Of a DNA stretch of 64,000 nucleotides, positions 46,819 to 56,930 are shown piece after piece. The notes below the pieces were generated by a model that did no database searches, was not told the origin of the DNA, and saw only the letters and a program-made list of their open reading frames with translations. Origin of the DNA: Legionella anisa. Its GTDB lineage: Bacteria; Pseudomonadota; Gammaproteobacteria; Legionellales; Legionellaceae. The DNA lies in NCBI RefSeq assembly GCF_001467525.1, contig NZ_LNXS01000019.1, forward strand, positions 186,001-250,000, written 5' to 3'. Numbering within the stretch: the stretch's first letter is position 1; each line of letters starts with the position of its first letter. The translations under genes and the position numbers were made by a program.

Positions 46819-49800
46819 ATGATATTTGAAGAATATATAAAGTTATTAGAGTCATTTAAACAGAACCAGATATCTAAATTACTGGAACGAATTGACACTA
46901 AAATTTTTGACATTCTATACAGTAAGCACGTCAATCCTCGAATCAGTCCTTATTTTCCTCGCTATGAACTTTGCTTCATGTCCGATGAAACAGAATTAAA
47001 ACCCGGAAAGATATACATAAGAGAACAACAGGGGAAAATAGCCTTTTCAGTCATCACCCCAGACAAAAAGACGATTAAAGATGTCATCTTAGAAGAGCTT
47101 GATGCCCCATCACCATTTACCTATAAAATTGCCTTGATCACTGATGGCGGAAAACTGGAAAAAGGCTCATTTTATGTACGTATGGTGAAAGCAGGTCTTG
47201 AATACACTGTTCTTGATCCCAATGGTAAATTAGTAACTGCTGTAATCAAAAAAGAAGAGCTCAAAATTAATTTAAACACAGGCTTTACTCCTAAAGACTT
47301 AGAGCCTTTTATGCCCGAGATTCTTGAGATTACATCAAAAAGAACGCATACCCTCCCTTTTACACTGGACGCTTTTAAAGCACGAATTTTGTCAGCCGCT
47401 GCAAGAAAAGGCCATATCTCATGGGCTCCTTTCTCTAACTACTCTCTTGATCCCGATAATATTTCTCAAATTAAAAAACTAATCAATGCTCTTTACTATG
47501 CACGCTTGACCTTTTTAGATTTGGAAAATATAGATGTCAGAAACATAAAACGAAGCTATTCTGATTTCAAATTACTCTACAGTAAAACAATAGATCTGGC
47601 TTATGACGCAAGTTACCTGCTCACTCATTTAGATGTTGATCTCAGAGAGATGTTTCAAGAGGAATTATCCGTTATTCTGCCTTTATTCAGCAAAATACAA
47701 GCTTTTGCAGAAAAACATGCTAAAGAGAAAAAAGCGATAGTAGAAGCACTTGAACCCATGCCTTTAGCCTATAAAGCAGGCGAAGTTGCAGGAATCGCTG
47801 TGGATCAACTGCGCCCCCTTAGTGGGGATGTAGATTATAATTTTCTTACTCAATTCAGTGCAGTCTTACCAAGCTACATTGATCAATTAACCCATTACAT
47901 AGAGCAATTTTCTTCGCAAATTAAAGAGTCCGAACCCAAGCTTAATCAAGAAAAGCTGGATGAGTTACAAAAAGCTGCACTTCATTTATTGAATGATATA
48001 GAAAACTTAAAAGGAAACAGTATTTTTGTTTCACTTAGATTTTTAAATTACATTCATATAATTCGCAATATAATCACTTTATCCATGAGCTCTTTGGAAC
48101 AAATAGGAGAGCTTAGTGAATCATCTCAGGATGTGGTCCGTCATAAATTAGCACAACTTAAGTACGAGGTATTTCCTACTTTATTTAGTTTAGTCGATAA
48201 AATCGAAGATTACGCCATGCTTAAGCCTGGGACTTTGTCTGTTCCTTTGATGGAGAAGATCAAAGTCTTATATGAGAAAATACTTTACTTACCTAAAAAA
48301 GCAATCGATTTTAAAACGAAAGGCGAAGAGTTACTCGAAATTGAAGACTCTCGATTTATCGAATTAAGATTGGAAATGACCTATAAAAGGATCGACAAGG
48401 CCAATAAAAAATTATATAAAATTCAAAAAGCATCTGTTGCGTGCACGCAATTTTTTGCACTATTAAACGACCCAAGTTATAACAATCTTTGTTTGCACCA
48501 ACTTCCTCCCGAGGTTAAGAAAGAACTAACCAAACACTATAAGCTTCTTAAGCCTTATATGGCCAAACTGGACATTGATTTAAATGAACTCATCATCTCA
48601 AGATTGACAGAACCTGGAAAAGAAGACTGGTACTCTTTTATAGGAAGAATGGGAAGAACTGTGCGTTTCAGAAAAAGACAGCTTCCAGCAGACCATATAA
48701 GTTTTGTTTTGGCAAAAAAAGAGGTCCTGACTGATTTAATCACTAAAGATGAGAACAGTCAGATTTTTCATATTAATTTAAATAAAGACTTAATTGATTC
48801 CGTTCATAAAAAGGCAAATTTAGCTTTATTCCCATATAGCGAAAAAACAAATGTATATACTCTTGATGAATCAATACCATTACAAGTCGAGCAAGATAAA
48901 GATAAAAAATCCAAACTCACAAAAAAAGAGTTTCAACAAATTCAAAATGCTTATTTACGTTTTGCAAAGCTAGTAAAAGACCAAATAGCAGAAAAACCCG
49001 CTTTTTATGAAAAGAACTTGGACCTAAGCACTTTTGACGATAAAGTCAAAAATGAGTGTCATCAATTATTTAAGGTATTCCAACCTTACTTAAGTTCAAT
49101 TGTCTCATCTGAATTTAAAGATTCAAGGAAAAGCCTTGAACATTATTTATCGGATGTATTTACAGAAAAACAGGTCACAAACATCCCATCAGTAGAGCTT
49201 TTTCTGGGATTGGATAAAAATATCCAAGAGTTCCTCGACCGTATCAATTTTGAGTGGATTAGTAAAAATGACTTTCAAAAAATTCTGGGTGCCTATACTC
49301 GCTTTGCTCAAATAATTAAAAAACAAATTGAGGAGAAACCCGAGCTTTACGGTAATCACTTGCTATTAACAAGTTTTGATGAGCAAGCAAAAGAGGAGTG
49401 TCGTAATTTATTTCCTATTTTTCAACTCTATTTAAAATTTTTAATACCGCCTGAATTTAAAGATTGTGCTCAAAATTTTGAACAATACTTCGCTGCTTTA
49501 CTTGCAAATAAGCCAATAGAAATATTAGAAGCACCACCTGCATCTTTGTTTTTGCAGCTGGATAAATATGCTCAGGATTTTTTTGCCAAATGGGAAGATA
49601 AAAGCCAAACCTATTATAATTTTGCAAAAAAAGCATTTCTTGACAAAAAAGAGTCACAAACTCTAGCGACCAAACGCGCAGAAGATGCAAAACTGCATTT
49701 TAAAACAATAGAAGACGATAAATTACTGCAAAATCCCGAGCAATTAAGCGCAGATCAAACTCTTGAAGTCTATCAATGGTATCGAAATAAGCATAATAAA

Positions 49801-52482
49801 TTTCTGGTTGTGCAAAATGCTTACGTTCAATTTATTACCTTGCTCAAAAAAGAAATACAAGTAAGACCGCAGATTCAGGGTAATATGTTGCTTCTGAATC
49901 GTCTCGATCCCAAAGTAAAAGATCAATGTCGTAATTTATATAGTATTTTCCAACCTTTTTTCATTTGTGCTGTACCTCCTGAAATGAAAGAGGATGCTTT
50001 GAAGTTTGATAAATATTTGGTTACCCTCTTATCAAACAGAAAAATGAACAGAAAGGATGCCCCATCAGTTCGAATGTTCTTGGATTTAGATGGACACTTT
50101 CAAGAATTCTTTTCTCGCATCACGGATGAATGGAATCGAAGAGCGCAACGGTTTTATAACTTGGCTCAAGAAAAATTTACCTTCGAAAATAATTCAACTG
50201 CACTAAAGCCAACCCCAAAAACGGGTAGGGAGCACTACGTCATTCCCCACCAAAACTATTCCAAGTGCATTCATGAGTTTAGGCAATCCTTATTTGAGGT
50301 AACTAAACTGTTTAACCAAGCAATGCAGCATGAATTAACACCGTATGAGGCTAGAAAATCAAAGTCCTCTGAAATAATCGATCTTTCTCCGACAGGAATT
50401 TTCCACGATGTGCAAGAAACATTCTTACCCTCATCCTCCCCTCCATTTCCTGAGATGGAAGATAATAATCAGAGGTTGACACAAAGTAGACAAGTTTGTG
50501 TTTTAAAGGACATATTTAACAGTATGTTTCATTTAGAAGGGATCGTTCTTGAACTAGAAAAATTAAACAATCAAAGTACAAAAAGTTTTTATGTTTACTA
50601 TTTATTACAAGCTTATAGCCATCTAAATGAAATTATTAAGTCAGCCAAACGTTTGGCGGCAGATCCCCATTTAGGATTCATAGCGCGTGATTTACTTGAT
50701 AAAGCACAAAATCTTTATGCAATCTTTCAGGAACATTCTGATGCATACCAGGTTGGCTCCGAACAAGTTCCCTATGGACCAAAAAAAGTAGAATACAATC
50801 CACTTTGGTATGTTCTTAATGCCTTTTATATTAGTCCCAAACACATTAGAGCCTTAAAAAACACGAATTACCTAACAACTGAAGAGCTGAACGAATTACA
50901 TCTACGCGCTAAAAAAGCTACTTTGATTATAGAAGCTCTAATTAAGAATTCTGATTCTTATTTTAAATTGTTCCTGCAAACACCAAATATGATTTATCTA
51001 TATCAGGAACTTACAACAAAACTCAATGAGTTTACGAGCACTTCTCATGATGGAATAATGGATAATCTAGAGAAGATAAGATCTACTGTGTTTACTCCAA
51101 TGCTTCTTGAAGCAGATCGCTGGGAAAACAGATTAGGACTTTCCCCAGGAACATTCTCAGGTCCATTAAGACAAATCACAGATGAATTCTTTAAAGGATT
51201 ATTACATTCTCTGGACTTGAATTCCGCAACACGTATACGGTTAGTTTGTGATAAGGAGCCTCTAGAAACTAGGACTTCAATCATTAAAAAACAGATAAAA
51301 AACGCAAAAAGATTTCTAAAAAAAATAGATAAAGACCATCAATATGTTGAAAATTTATACCATTGGTATCTAGAATTGACAACACCTGTTGATATTTTGG
51401 ATATTCCTACTGCTACCCAGGCAAGAGTTCCTCTGGAGCAAGCTAAAATTGAGTTATGTGCTGCTTATAAAAAAGCATTACCTAAACTGGCGAAACTCAA
51501 GCTAGATAAAAAGGTGGAAATCGCCCCCAGCCAATATCCTGAAGATCATAAACTCGATAAACTATGTAACTTTGGGCTTAAGGCCTATGACCCCCATTTT
51601 ACTGAAATCGAAGCATTAATTGTTGCCAGTCATCATTACTATCTAGGCGTAAAAGCAACCCATCAAATGCAGTTAGATACTGCAAAAGAGAAATTGAGTT
51701 ACCTTGAAAACCTGGTTCCAATTCAGAAACAAGAGAAGTTGGCTTTTATCGAACAATATACTGCCGAATCATTCGACAAACATATGAAAGTGATGTGCAA
51801 TCGCCATATAGGCTTGCAATACACCGATAAAGAATATACGGATCTACTTCAATCCTATTTACTAAAACTCAGGACTGAAATAATTGCCCAATCAAAAACA
51901 GCTGCGGATATTGATCAAAACATTAAAAAACTATTGAAAGATGAAATCAGTAAATTTGAGAAAAAGTACTATGAGGAATATTATCAGCTTGATACTATAA
52001 AAGTCGCTTTGGCTCAATTCAAAATTTACTTCAGCAATTCCCGTATTGCGATACACGCTCAGAGTGCTTTATTTGAAAGTGATGAGACTTTAAGAGAAAA
52101 ATCCACGCGCATTAGTAAATTAGATATAATTGCTAGCAATACGAAATTGAAAGTTAAAGATCGCATAAAACAAATAAAAGATGAAGTTGATATTATTAAA
52201 AATCCTAATTTCTCAAGAATTATTCTGGCACATAAAAAAGTAGATGCTTTTAGTTTTACTTACTTAAAAATATGCTTTTTCTGGCTGCTTGAAGCGTTGG
52301 GTTTGTATACCCCAACCCGACAAAAACTTCTTGATGGACTCAACGATGCTATAAAAAACCCACTCCAAATTGGTGAGCTAACCAAACGTTTTGGTTTATT
52401 TGCTGCCACCCCAACGACAAAAGATGTAGAGGCTAAAAGGTATGAAGCACCAGCGATGCCCGTTGCAGCGCCCTCCGCTTGA
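46819..52482 (+). CDS. Very large helical repeat protein, Dot/Icm effector candidate
   Basis: 1887 residues, nearly all alpha-helical and charged, with no enzymatic motif and no signal peptide. Three internal repeats are visible: units start near residues 708 (IQNAYLRFAKLVKDQI), 822 (ILGAYTRFAQIIKKQI) and 998 (VQNAYVQFITLLKKEI). Each continues with a Phe-Asp or Leu-Asp turn, C-H/R-x-L-F/Y-x-x-F-Q-x-Y/F, and S/A-x-x-L-F-L-x-L-D-x-x-x-Q-E/D-F. A hydrophobic patch near 1813-1827 (FTYLKICFFWLLEAL) could bind membrane. Size, helicity and lack of a bacterial role fit large Legionella effectors such as SdhA or SidH; this identity is only a hypothesis. The Ala/Pro-rich end (APAMPVAAPSA) is not a typical E-block. 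Confidence 0.65.
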   Translation: MIFEEYIKLLESFKQNQISKLLERIDTKIFDILYSKHVNPRISPYFPRYELCFMSDETELKPGKIYIREQQGKIAFSVITPDKKTIKDVILEELDAPSPFTYKIALITDGGKLEKGSFYVRMVKAGLEYTVLDPNGKLVTAVIKKEELKINLNTGFTPKDLEPFMPEILEITSKRTHTLPFTLDAFKARILSAAARKGHISWAPFSNYSLDPDNISQIKKLINALYYARLTFLDLENIDVRNIKRSYSDFKLLYSKTIDLAYDASYLLTHLDVDLREMFQEELSVILPLFSKIQAFAEKHAKEKKAIVEALEPMPLAYKAGEVAGIAVDQLRPLSGDVDYNFLTQFSAVLPSYIDQLTHYIEQFSSQIKESEPKLNQEKLDELQKAALHLLNDIENLKGNSIFVSLRFLNYIHIIRNIITLSMSSLEQIGELSESSQDVVRHKLAQLKYEVFPTLFSLVDKIEDYAMLKPGTLSVPLMEKIKVLYEKILYLPKKAIDFKTKGEELLEIEDSRFIELRLEMTYKRIDKANKKLYKIQKASVACTQFFALLNDPSYNNLCLHQLPPEVKKELTKHYKLLKPYMAKLDIDLNELIISRLTEPGKEDWYSFIGRMGRTVRFRKRQLPADHISFVLAKKEVLTDLITKDENSQIFHINLNKDLIDSVHKKANLALFPYSEKTNVYTLDESIPLQVEQDKDKKSKLTKKEFQQIQNAYLRFAKLVKDQIAEKPAFYEKNLDLSTFDDKVKNECHQLFKVFQPYLSSIVSSEFKDSRKSLEHYLSDVFTEKQVTNIPSVELFLGLDKNIQEFLDRINFEWISKNDFQKILGAYTRFAQIIKKQIEEKPELYGNHLLLTSFDEQAKEECRNLFPIFQLYLKFLIPPEFKDCAQNFEQYFAALLANKPIEILEAPPASLFLQLDKYAQDFFAKWEDKSQTYYNFAKKAFLDKKESQTLATKRAEDAKLHFKTIEDDKLLQNPEQLSADQTLEVYQWYRNKHNKFLVVQNAYVQFITLLKKEIQVRPQIQGNMLLLNRLDPKVKDQCRNLYSIFQPFFICAVPPEMKEDALKFDKYLVTLLSNRKMNRKDAPSVRMFLDLDGHFQEFFSRITDEWNRRAQRFYNLAQEKFTFENNSTALKPTPKTGREHYVIPHQNYSKCIHEFRQSLFEVTKLFNQAMQHELTPYEARKSKSSEIIDLSPTGIFHDVQETFLPSSSPPFPEMEDNNQRLTQSRQVCVLKDIFNSMFHLEGIVLELEKLNNQSTKSFYVYYLLQAYSHLNEIIKSAKRLAADPHLGFIARDLLDKAQNLYAIFQEHSDAYQVGSEQVPYGPKKVEYNPLWYVLNAFYISPKHIRALKNTNYLTTEELNELHLRAKKATLIIEALIKNSDSYFKLFLQTPNMIYLYQELTTKLNEFTSTSHDGIMDNLEKIRSTVFTPMLLEADRWENRLGLSPGTFSGPLRQITDEFFKGLLHSLDLNSATRIRLVCDKEPLETRTSIIKKQIKNAKRFLKKIDKDHQYVENLYHWYLELTTPVDILDIPTATQARVPLEQAKIELCAAYKKALPKLAKLKLDKKVEIAPSQYPEDHKLDKLCNFGLKAYDPHFTEIEALIVASHHYYLGVKATHQMQLDTAKEKLSYLENLVPIQKQEKLAFIEQYTAESFDKHMKVMCNRHIGLQYTDKEYTDLLQSYLLKLRTEIIAQSKTAADIDQNIKKLLKDEISKFEKKYYEEYYQLDTIKVALAQFKIYFSNSRIAIHAQSALFESDETLREKSTRISKLDIIASNTKLKVKDRIKQIKDEVDIIKNPNFSRIILAHKKVDAFSFTYLKICFFWLLEALGLYTPTRQKLLDGLNDAIKNPLQIGELTKRFGLFAATPTTKDVEAKRYEAPAMPVAAPSA
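48940..50178 (+). repeat. Three internal protein repeats in the 1887-residue protein
   Basis: Units begin at about 48940, 49282 and 49810. The first two are adjacent (114 codons apart); the third follows an insert of about 60 codons. Units 2 and 3 share an additional tail (YYNFAKKAF and FYNLAQEKF). Nucleotide identity is low, so the duplication is old. Confidence 0.75.
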
Positions 52483-52549
52483 TCCTGTCTCTTAGTCATA
52501 AGTTAAGAATCTTGGGGAAAAGTCAGCAGCTTTATCCGCGCATCCGTAA

Positions 52550-55500
52550 CTATCCTAATGACTCTTCTTCATCCAAATGTTCCGCTGCAGCTTTTTTTGT
52601 ATGATCTTCCGCCAACCACAGATACATTGCGGGAACAACAAAAAGAGTAAACAAAGTACCAATTGAAATACCCGTTGCGATCACTAAACCAATATTGTAG
52701 CGACTTTCAGCGCCAGCGCCTGTAGCAAAAATTAATGGTATAACTCCTAAAACCATAGCAGCTGTGGTCATTAGAATAGGGCGTAACCGAATTGCAGCTG
52801 CTGACTTAATGGCATCTAACTTCTTTTGCCCGTTTGCTTGTAAGTCATTGGCAAATTGCACAATCAAAATACCGTGCTTACTGATGAGACCAATTAAGGT
52901 AACCAAACCCACTTCACTATAAATATTCAGATTAGCATTACCAATACCCAAACTAACAAAAATCATTGCACCACAAATCGACATAGGCACACTAATCAAA
53001 ACAATAAGCGGGTCACGGAAGCTTTCAAACAAAGCAGCTAATGACAAAAAGATAATAATTAACGCAAAGAAAAACGTGATAATCAGACTTGCACCTTCTT
53101 GAATAAATTGTCGTGATTGAGACGCGTAATCGATGTAATAGCCCTGAGGCAAAATCTCTTTGGCAATATTAGCAAAAGTATCCAAGGCATGTCCCATTGA
53201 TACACCAGGAAAAGCAACAGCAGAAATTGTTGCAGAGTTGAGCTGTTGAAAATGATTTAAAGATTGAGGAACAACTTGTCGCTGCAAAGTAGCAACTGTA
53301 GACAGAGGAATTGAAGCTCCTGACGCAGTCCTCATATAATAATTCAATATTTGATCTGTATTTAAACGCGTCTCTCTCTTTACTTGCGGAATAACCTGAT
53401 AGGACCGGCCCGCAAAATTAAAATAGTTAATATACCCCTCGCTCAATGCCGACCCAAATAAATTGCCAATATCCTGCATGGTTAAACCAAACTGGGATAT
53501 CTTATCGCGATCTAAATTGACCTTAGTCTGAATTTTATCGATTTTAAGATCAGGATCAATAAAAGCAAAAAAACCTGTAGCATAAGCTTTATCTAAAATA
53601 AGCTGTAACACCTCATTCAATTTATCAAAAGTTTCTGTCGTATTAATCACAAATTGAATAGGAAGTCCGCTCCCCCCTCCTGGTAATGAAGGTAACTGAA
53701 AGGCAGCTACTTTGGCCCCAGCAATCTTATTAAGTTCTTCTTGAACTAACGGCTGTAATTGATTCGTTGTTCGTTGACGTTGATCCCAAGGTTTTAAAAC
53801 CATACCAATTATGGATGTATTTAATCCTTGATAACCATCAACTTGAAAAATGTGATCCGTTTCAGGATATTTTTTAAAAATTGCATTCACGGCATTTGCG
53901 TAAAGTTTCGTTTGGGCTAATGATGAATTCGCAGGCCCTGTAACTTGGGCAATAATAATCCCTTGATCTTCTTGCGGTGCCAATTCCGAATCGGAAGAAA
54001 TAAAAAGAAAATAATTACTAAAAAGGATAATCGCTGCAAAGACAATAACAACTGGCAAATAATTTAATGTTGCCGACAAAATTCGTTCATAAGATTTCTC
54101 GAGTTTTGTAAACGAATTATCGACATAAGTCATAAAACGTCCCTTGTTGTCTCCCTCTCCTGTTTTAAGGAATTTGGAACACATCATAGGTGATAAAGTT
54201 AATGCAATTACTGCTGAAACAGTTACTGCACCAGCAAGCGAAAAAGCAAACTCGGTAAATAAAGCTCCAGTTAACCCTCCCATAAAACCAACAGGCAAGT
54301 AAACCGCAATTAAAACAATGGTAATTGCAATAATTGGATTTGCCAATTCACGTGCCCCCAATAACGCAGCTTTAAATCGAGTTTTTCCTTCCTCGATGTG
54401 GCGTTGCACGTTTTCAACAACAATAATCGCATCATCAACTACCAGGCCAATCGCAAGCACCATAGCTAATAAAGTGAGCAGGTTAATTGAATAACCCAAA
54501 ATAAGCATAATCCAAAAAGCGCCAATTAGTGATAAAGGAATCGCAATAATTGGAATAACAACAGAACGAATCGATCCGAGAAAGAGAAAAATAACAACGG
54601 TTACAATAAGAAATGCTTCTAATAAAGAAAGGATTACTTCATGGATGGAAGAATTAACAAATAAACTGGCATCATAGACAATGTTTCCTCGCAAACCTTG
54701 AGGCAATTGCTCCTGAATTGTGGGAAATATTTTTTTAATCGAATCAATTACCGTCAAAAGGTTAGCCGAAGGTGCCACAACAATACCGATATAAACTGCC
54801 GTTCGCCCATCAAAACTGACTGAAGTGTTATAATTTTGTGCTCCTAGGTCTACAGTAGCCACATCACCCAAACGAATAATGGCTCCATTTTGAGCTTTAA
54901 TAATCATATTCCTGAATTGATTGACGTCAGTTAGATCGGTACTTGCAGTAAGATTTTGAATAAACATATGTCCATCGGTACGACCAACTGCTGAAATAAA
55001 ATTATTATTTGCAAGAGCAGTTCCGATTTCTGCTGCAGAAATACCGTATCCTGCCAACTTCACTGGATCGAGCCATGCGCGTAAAGCAAAAGTTTGATTT
55101 CCAAGTATTTCTGCTTTCTGCACTCCATTAACTGCCTGTAATTTCGGCTGTACTACTCGAATCAAATAATCGGTAATTTTATTAATGGGTAATTCATCGC
55201 TATAAAATCCTATGTACATCGAATCAATCGTTTGTCCAACCGTAACTGTAATTACCGGTTGCTGTGAGTTTTCAGGGAGCTGATTCAATACTGCATTCAC
55301 TTTGGTGGTGATATCGGACAATGCTTTCAAGGGGTCGTAATTTAGGAGAAGATTTACTGTAATCGTACTTGTACTCGAAGTACTGATAGAGGTCATATAA
55401 TCAATACCACCAGCCTGGGCGATTGAATTCTCTAAAGGTGTAGTAATAAAACCGGCAATGACATCGGGGTCTGCACCAGTATAAGTTGTAGTAACAGTTA

Positions 55501-55633
55501 CTATGGCATTTTGTGTAAACGGGTATTGCATTATGGGCAAAGAATTAATAGAGCGTAAGCCCATTGCTAAAAGCATCAAGCTAATCACTGTAGCCAGTAC
55601 AGGTCTTCTAATAAAAATATCCGTAAACCGCAT
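52550..55633 (-). CDS. RND family efflux pump inner-membrane subunit (HAE1 type)
   Basis: 1027 residues, complete. GLVVDDAIIVVENVQRHIEE (TM4, about 400-420) carries the proton-relay aspartates and GLISKHGILIVQFAN (about 935-949) the lysine; the N-terminus MRFTDIFIRRPVLATVISLML and the QYPFTQNAIVTVTTTYTGADP porter strand are standard. It forms a tripartite pump with the adaptor and outer-membrane genes just upstream on the same strand. A 145-base gap with an inverted repeat separates it from the adaptor gene, unusual inside such operons. Substrate unknown. Confidence 0.96.
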   Translation of the reverse strand: MRFTDIFIRRPVLATVISLMLLAMGLRSINSLPIMQYPFTQNAIVTVTTTYTGADPDVIAGFITTPLENSIAQAGGIDYMTSISTSSTSTITVNLLLNYDPLKALSDITTKVNAVLNQLPENSQQPVITVTVGQTIDSMYIGFYSDELPINKITDYLIRVVQPKLQAVNGVQKAEILGNQTFALRAWLDPVKLAGYGISAAEIGTALANNNFISAVGRTDGHMFIQNLTASTDLTDVNQFRNMIIKAQNGAIIRLGDVATVDLGAQNYNTSVSFDGRTAVYIGIVVAPSANLLTVIDSIKKIFPTIQEQLPQGLRGNIVYDASLFVNSSIHEVILSLLEAFLIVTVVIFLFLGSIRSVVIPIIAIPLSLIGAFWIMLILGYSINLLTLLAMVLAIGLVVDDAIIVVENVQRHIEEGKTRFKAALLGARELANPIIAITIVLIAVYLPVGFMGGLTGALFTEFAFSLAGAVTVSAVIALTLSPMMCSKFLKTGEGDNKGRFMTYVDNSFTKLEKSYERILSATLNYLPVVIVFAAIILFSNYFLFISSDSELAPQEDQGIIIAQVTGPANSSLAQTKLYANAVNAIFKKYPETDHIFQVDGYQGLNTSIIGMVLKPWDQRQRTTNQLQPLVQEELNKIAGAKVAAFQLPSLPGGGSGLPIQFVINTTETFDKLNEVLQLILDKAYATGFFAFIDPDLKIDKIQTKVNLDRDKISQFGLTMQDIGNLFGSALSEGYINYFNFAGRSYQVIPQVKRETRLNTDQILNYYMRTASGASIPLSTVATLQRQVVPQSLNHFQQLNSATISAVAFPGVSMGHALDTFANIAKEILPQGYYIDYASQSRQFIQEGASLIITFFFALIIIFLSLAALFESFRDPLIVLISVPMSICGAMIFVSLGIGNANLNIYSEVGLVTLIGLISKHGILIVQFANDLQANGQKKLDAIKSAAAIRLRPILMTTAAMVLGVIPLIFATGAGAESRYNIGLVIATGISIGTLFTLFVVPAMYLWLAEDHTKKAAAEHLDEEESLG

Positions 55634-55660
55634 TCTTACAATCCTTAGATTATTGCTCTA

Positions 55661-55754
55661 TTGTAGCCTGGGTGCAGCACAGCAGAACCCAAGGATCCTT
55701 TCCTATTTCGATTAAAAATTTCCCGGGTTCCGCTGCGCTGCACCCAGGCTACAA
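55661..55754. repeat. Dispersed inverted repeat, GC-rich family, copy 2
   Basis: Arms 55661-55690 and 55725-55754 (30 nt) are complementary at 28 positions, with a 34-nt loop. The right arm reads GGGTTCCGCTGCGCTGCACC then CAGGCTACAA, nearly the same as 31794-31821. It sits between the adaptor and pump genes of one operon. Confidence 0.85.
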
Positions 55755-55778
55755 ATCTATCACTACGCTGTATTACCG

Positions 55779-56930
55779 CTATTTCTCAACGACCTTTGGT
55801 GATGCCTCATTACTTGGTTGTATTTTATTATTGATTATGACGCGACTGCCATTTTTAAGCTTCAATTGACCACTGGTAACCACAATATCTCCCGCGCGCA
55901 ATCCTTTTAATACAGCAATTTGATCCCCTCGTGTATCGCCAACGGTTACAAAAACCTGTTTGACTACAAGAATGGGTTGATTATTACTGTCTTTTTGTTT
56001 GCTTTCTTGAACCAGGTATACAATATCTCCATAAGGGTTAAAGCTAATCGCTGATTGCGGTAACGTCAGATAGCTTTTTTTCATTCCGGCAGCAACCTCA
56101 ACGCGAGCAAACATACCTGACTTCAATTGAAAATCAGGATTCGGGATAGTCGCTTCGACCAACACATTACGGGTCGCACTGTCTACAATAGGTTCAATGG
56201 TAGTGATTTTTCCTTGAAAAAACGTGTCGGGAAACGTATTCGTAGTGAGCTTTACTGTTTGTCCAAGCTCTAACGTCCCTAAATCTTGCTGGGGTAAATA
56301 AAAATCAACATAAATCGGATCTAAGGCCTGTAATGTAGTTACAGTATCCCCTACATTAAGATACTGCCCTGGATTAACTCTATTGATCCCTAATTGGCCC
56401 GAAAAAGGGGCGCGTATTGTCTTTTTTTCCACAGTTGCGGCTTGTTGTGCCACTTGGGCTTGTAAATTTTTGAGATTCCATTCATCAGCATCTACCGTTT
56501 GTTTACTTACTGCATGAACAGCATATTGCGCCTTATTACGTTTATAGATAATTTTTGCTAATTCGACCTGTGCTTGTAATGAATGCAATAATCCAAGTTC
56601 AGCCTGCGCATTTAATTGCACCAAAACAGTGTCCTTTTTAACCATTGCACCTGGTGTGAAATAGATCGTCTGTACCATACCCGCAAGCTCTGTTGTTACA
56701 TTCACACCAAGGCGTGTACGCATACTGCCTACTGCTTTTAAAGAAGGTTGCCATAATGAAGCCTCAACTTTCATCGTGGATACCGTAACTGCAGGTGACT
56801 GCGATTTGAGGAAAAATTGATTTCTCATATAGTTACTAAAAGCCTTCCAACCAAAAATCAGGCCGAAAAGAATCCCCACGGAAACTAACATAATAATCAT
56901 CTGTTTTTTCAAAAAAATTTCTTTCATCAT
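55779..56930 (-). CDS. RND efflux periplasmic adaptor (membrane fusion protein)
   Basis: 383 residues from ATG 56930, which forms an ATGA overlap with the upstream gene; a longer GTG start at 56951 is less likely. N-terminal membrane anchor (about 10-30), lipoyl half-motifs AGMVQTIYFTPGAMVKKDTV and IRAPFSGQLGINRVNPGQYL flanking a helical hairpin (about 100-160), then beta-barrel and membrane-proximal domains. Links the RND pump with the outer-membrane channel. Confidence 0.94.
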   Translation of the reverse strand: MMKEIFLKKQMIIMLVSVGILFGLIFGWKAFSNYMRNQFFLKSQSPAVTVSTMKVEASLWQPSLKAVGSMRTRLGVNVTTELAGMVQTIYFTPGAMVKKDTVLVQLNAQAELGLLHSLQAQVELAKIIYKRNKAQYAVHAVSKQTVDADEWNLKNLQAQVAQQAATVEKKTIRAPFSGQLGINRVNPGQYLNVGDTVTTLQALDPIYVDFYLPQQDLGTLELGQTVKLTTNTFPDTFFQGKITTIEPIVDSATRNVLVEATIPNPDFQLKSGMFARVEVAAGMKKSYLTLPQSAISFNPYGDIVYLVQESKQKDSNNQPILVVKQVFVTVGDTRGDQIAVLKGLRAGDIVVTSGQLKLKNGSRVIINNKIQPSNEASPKVVEK

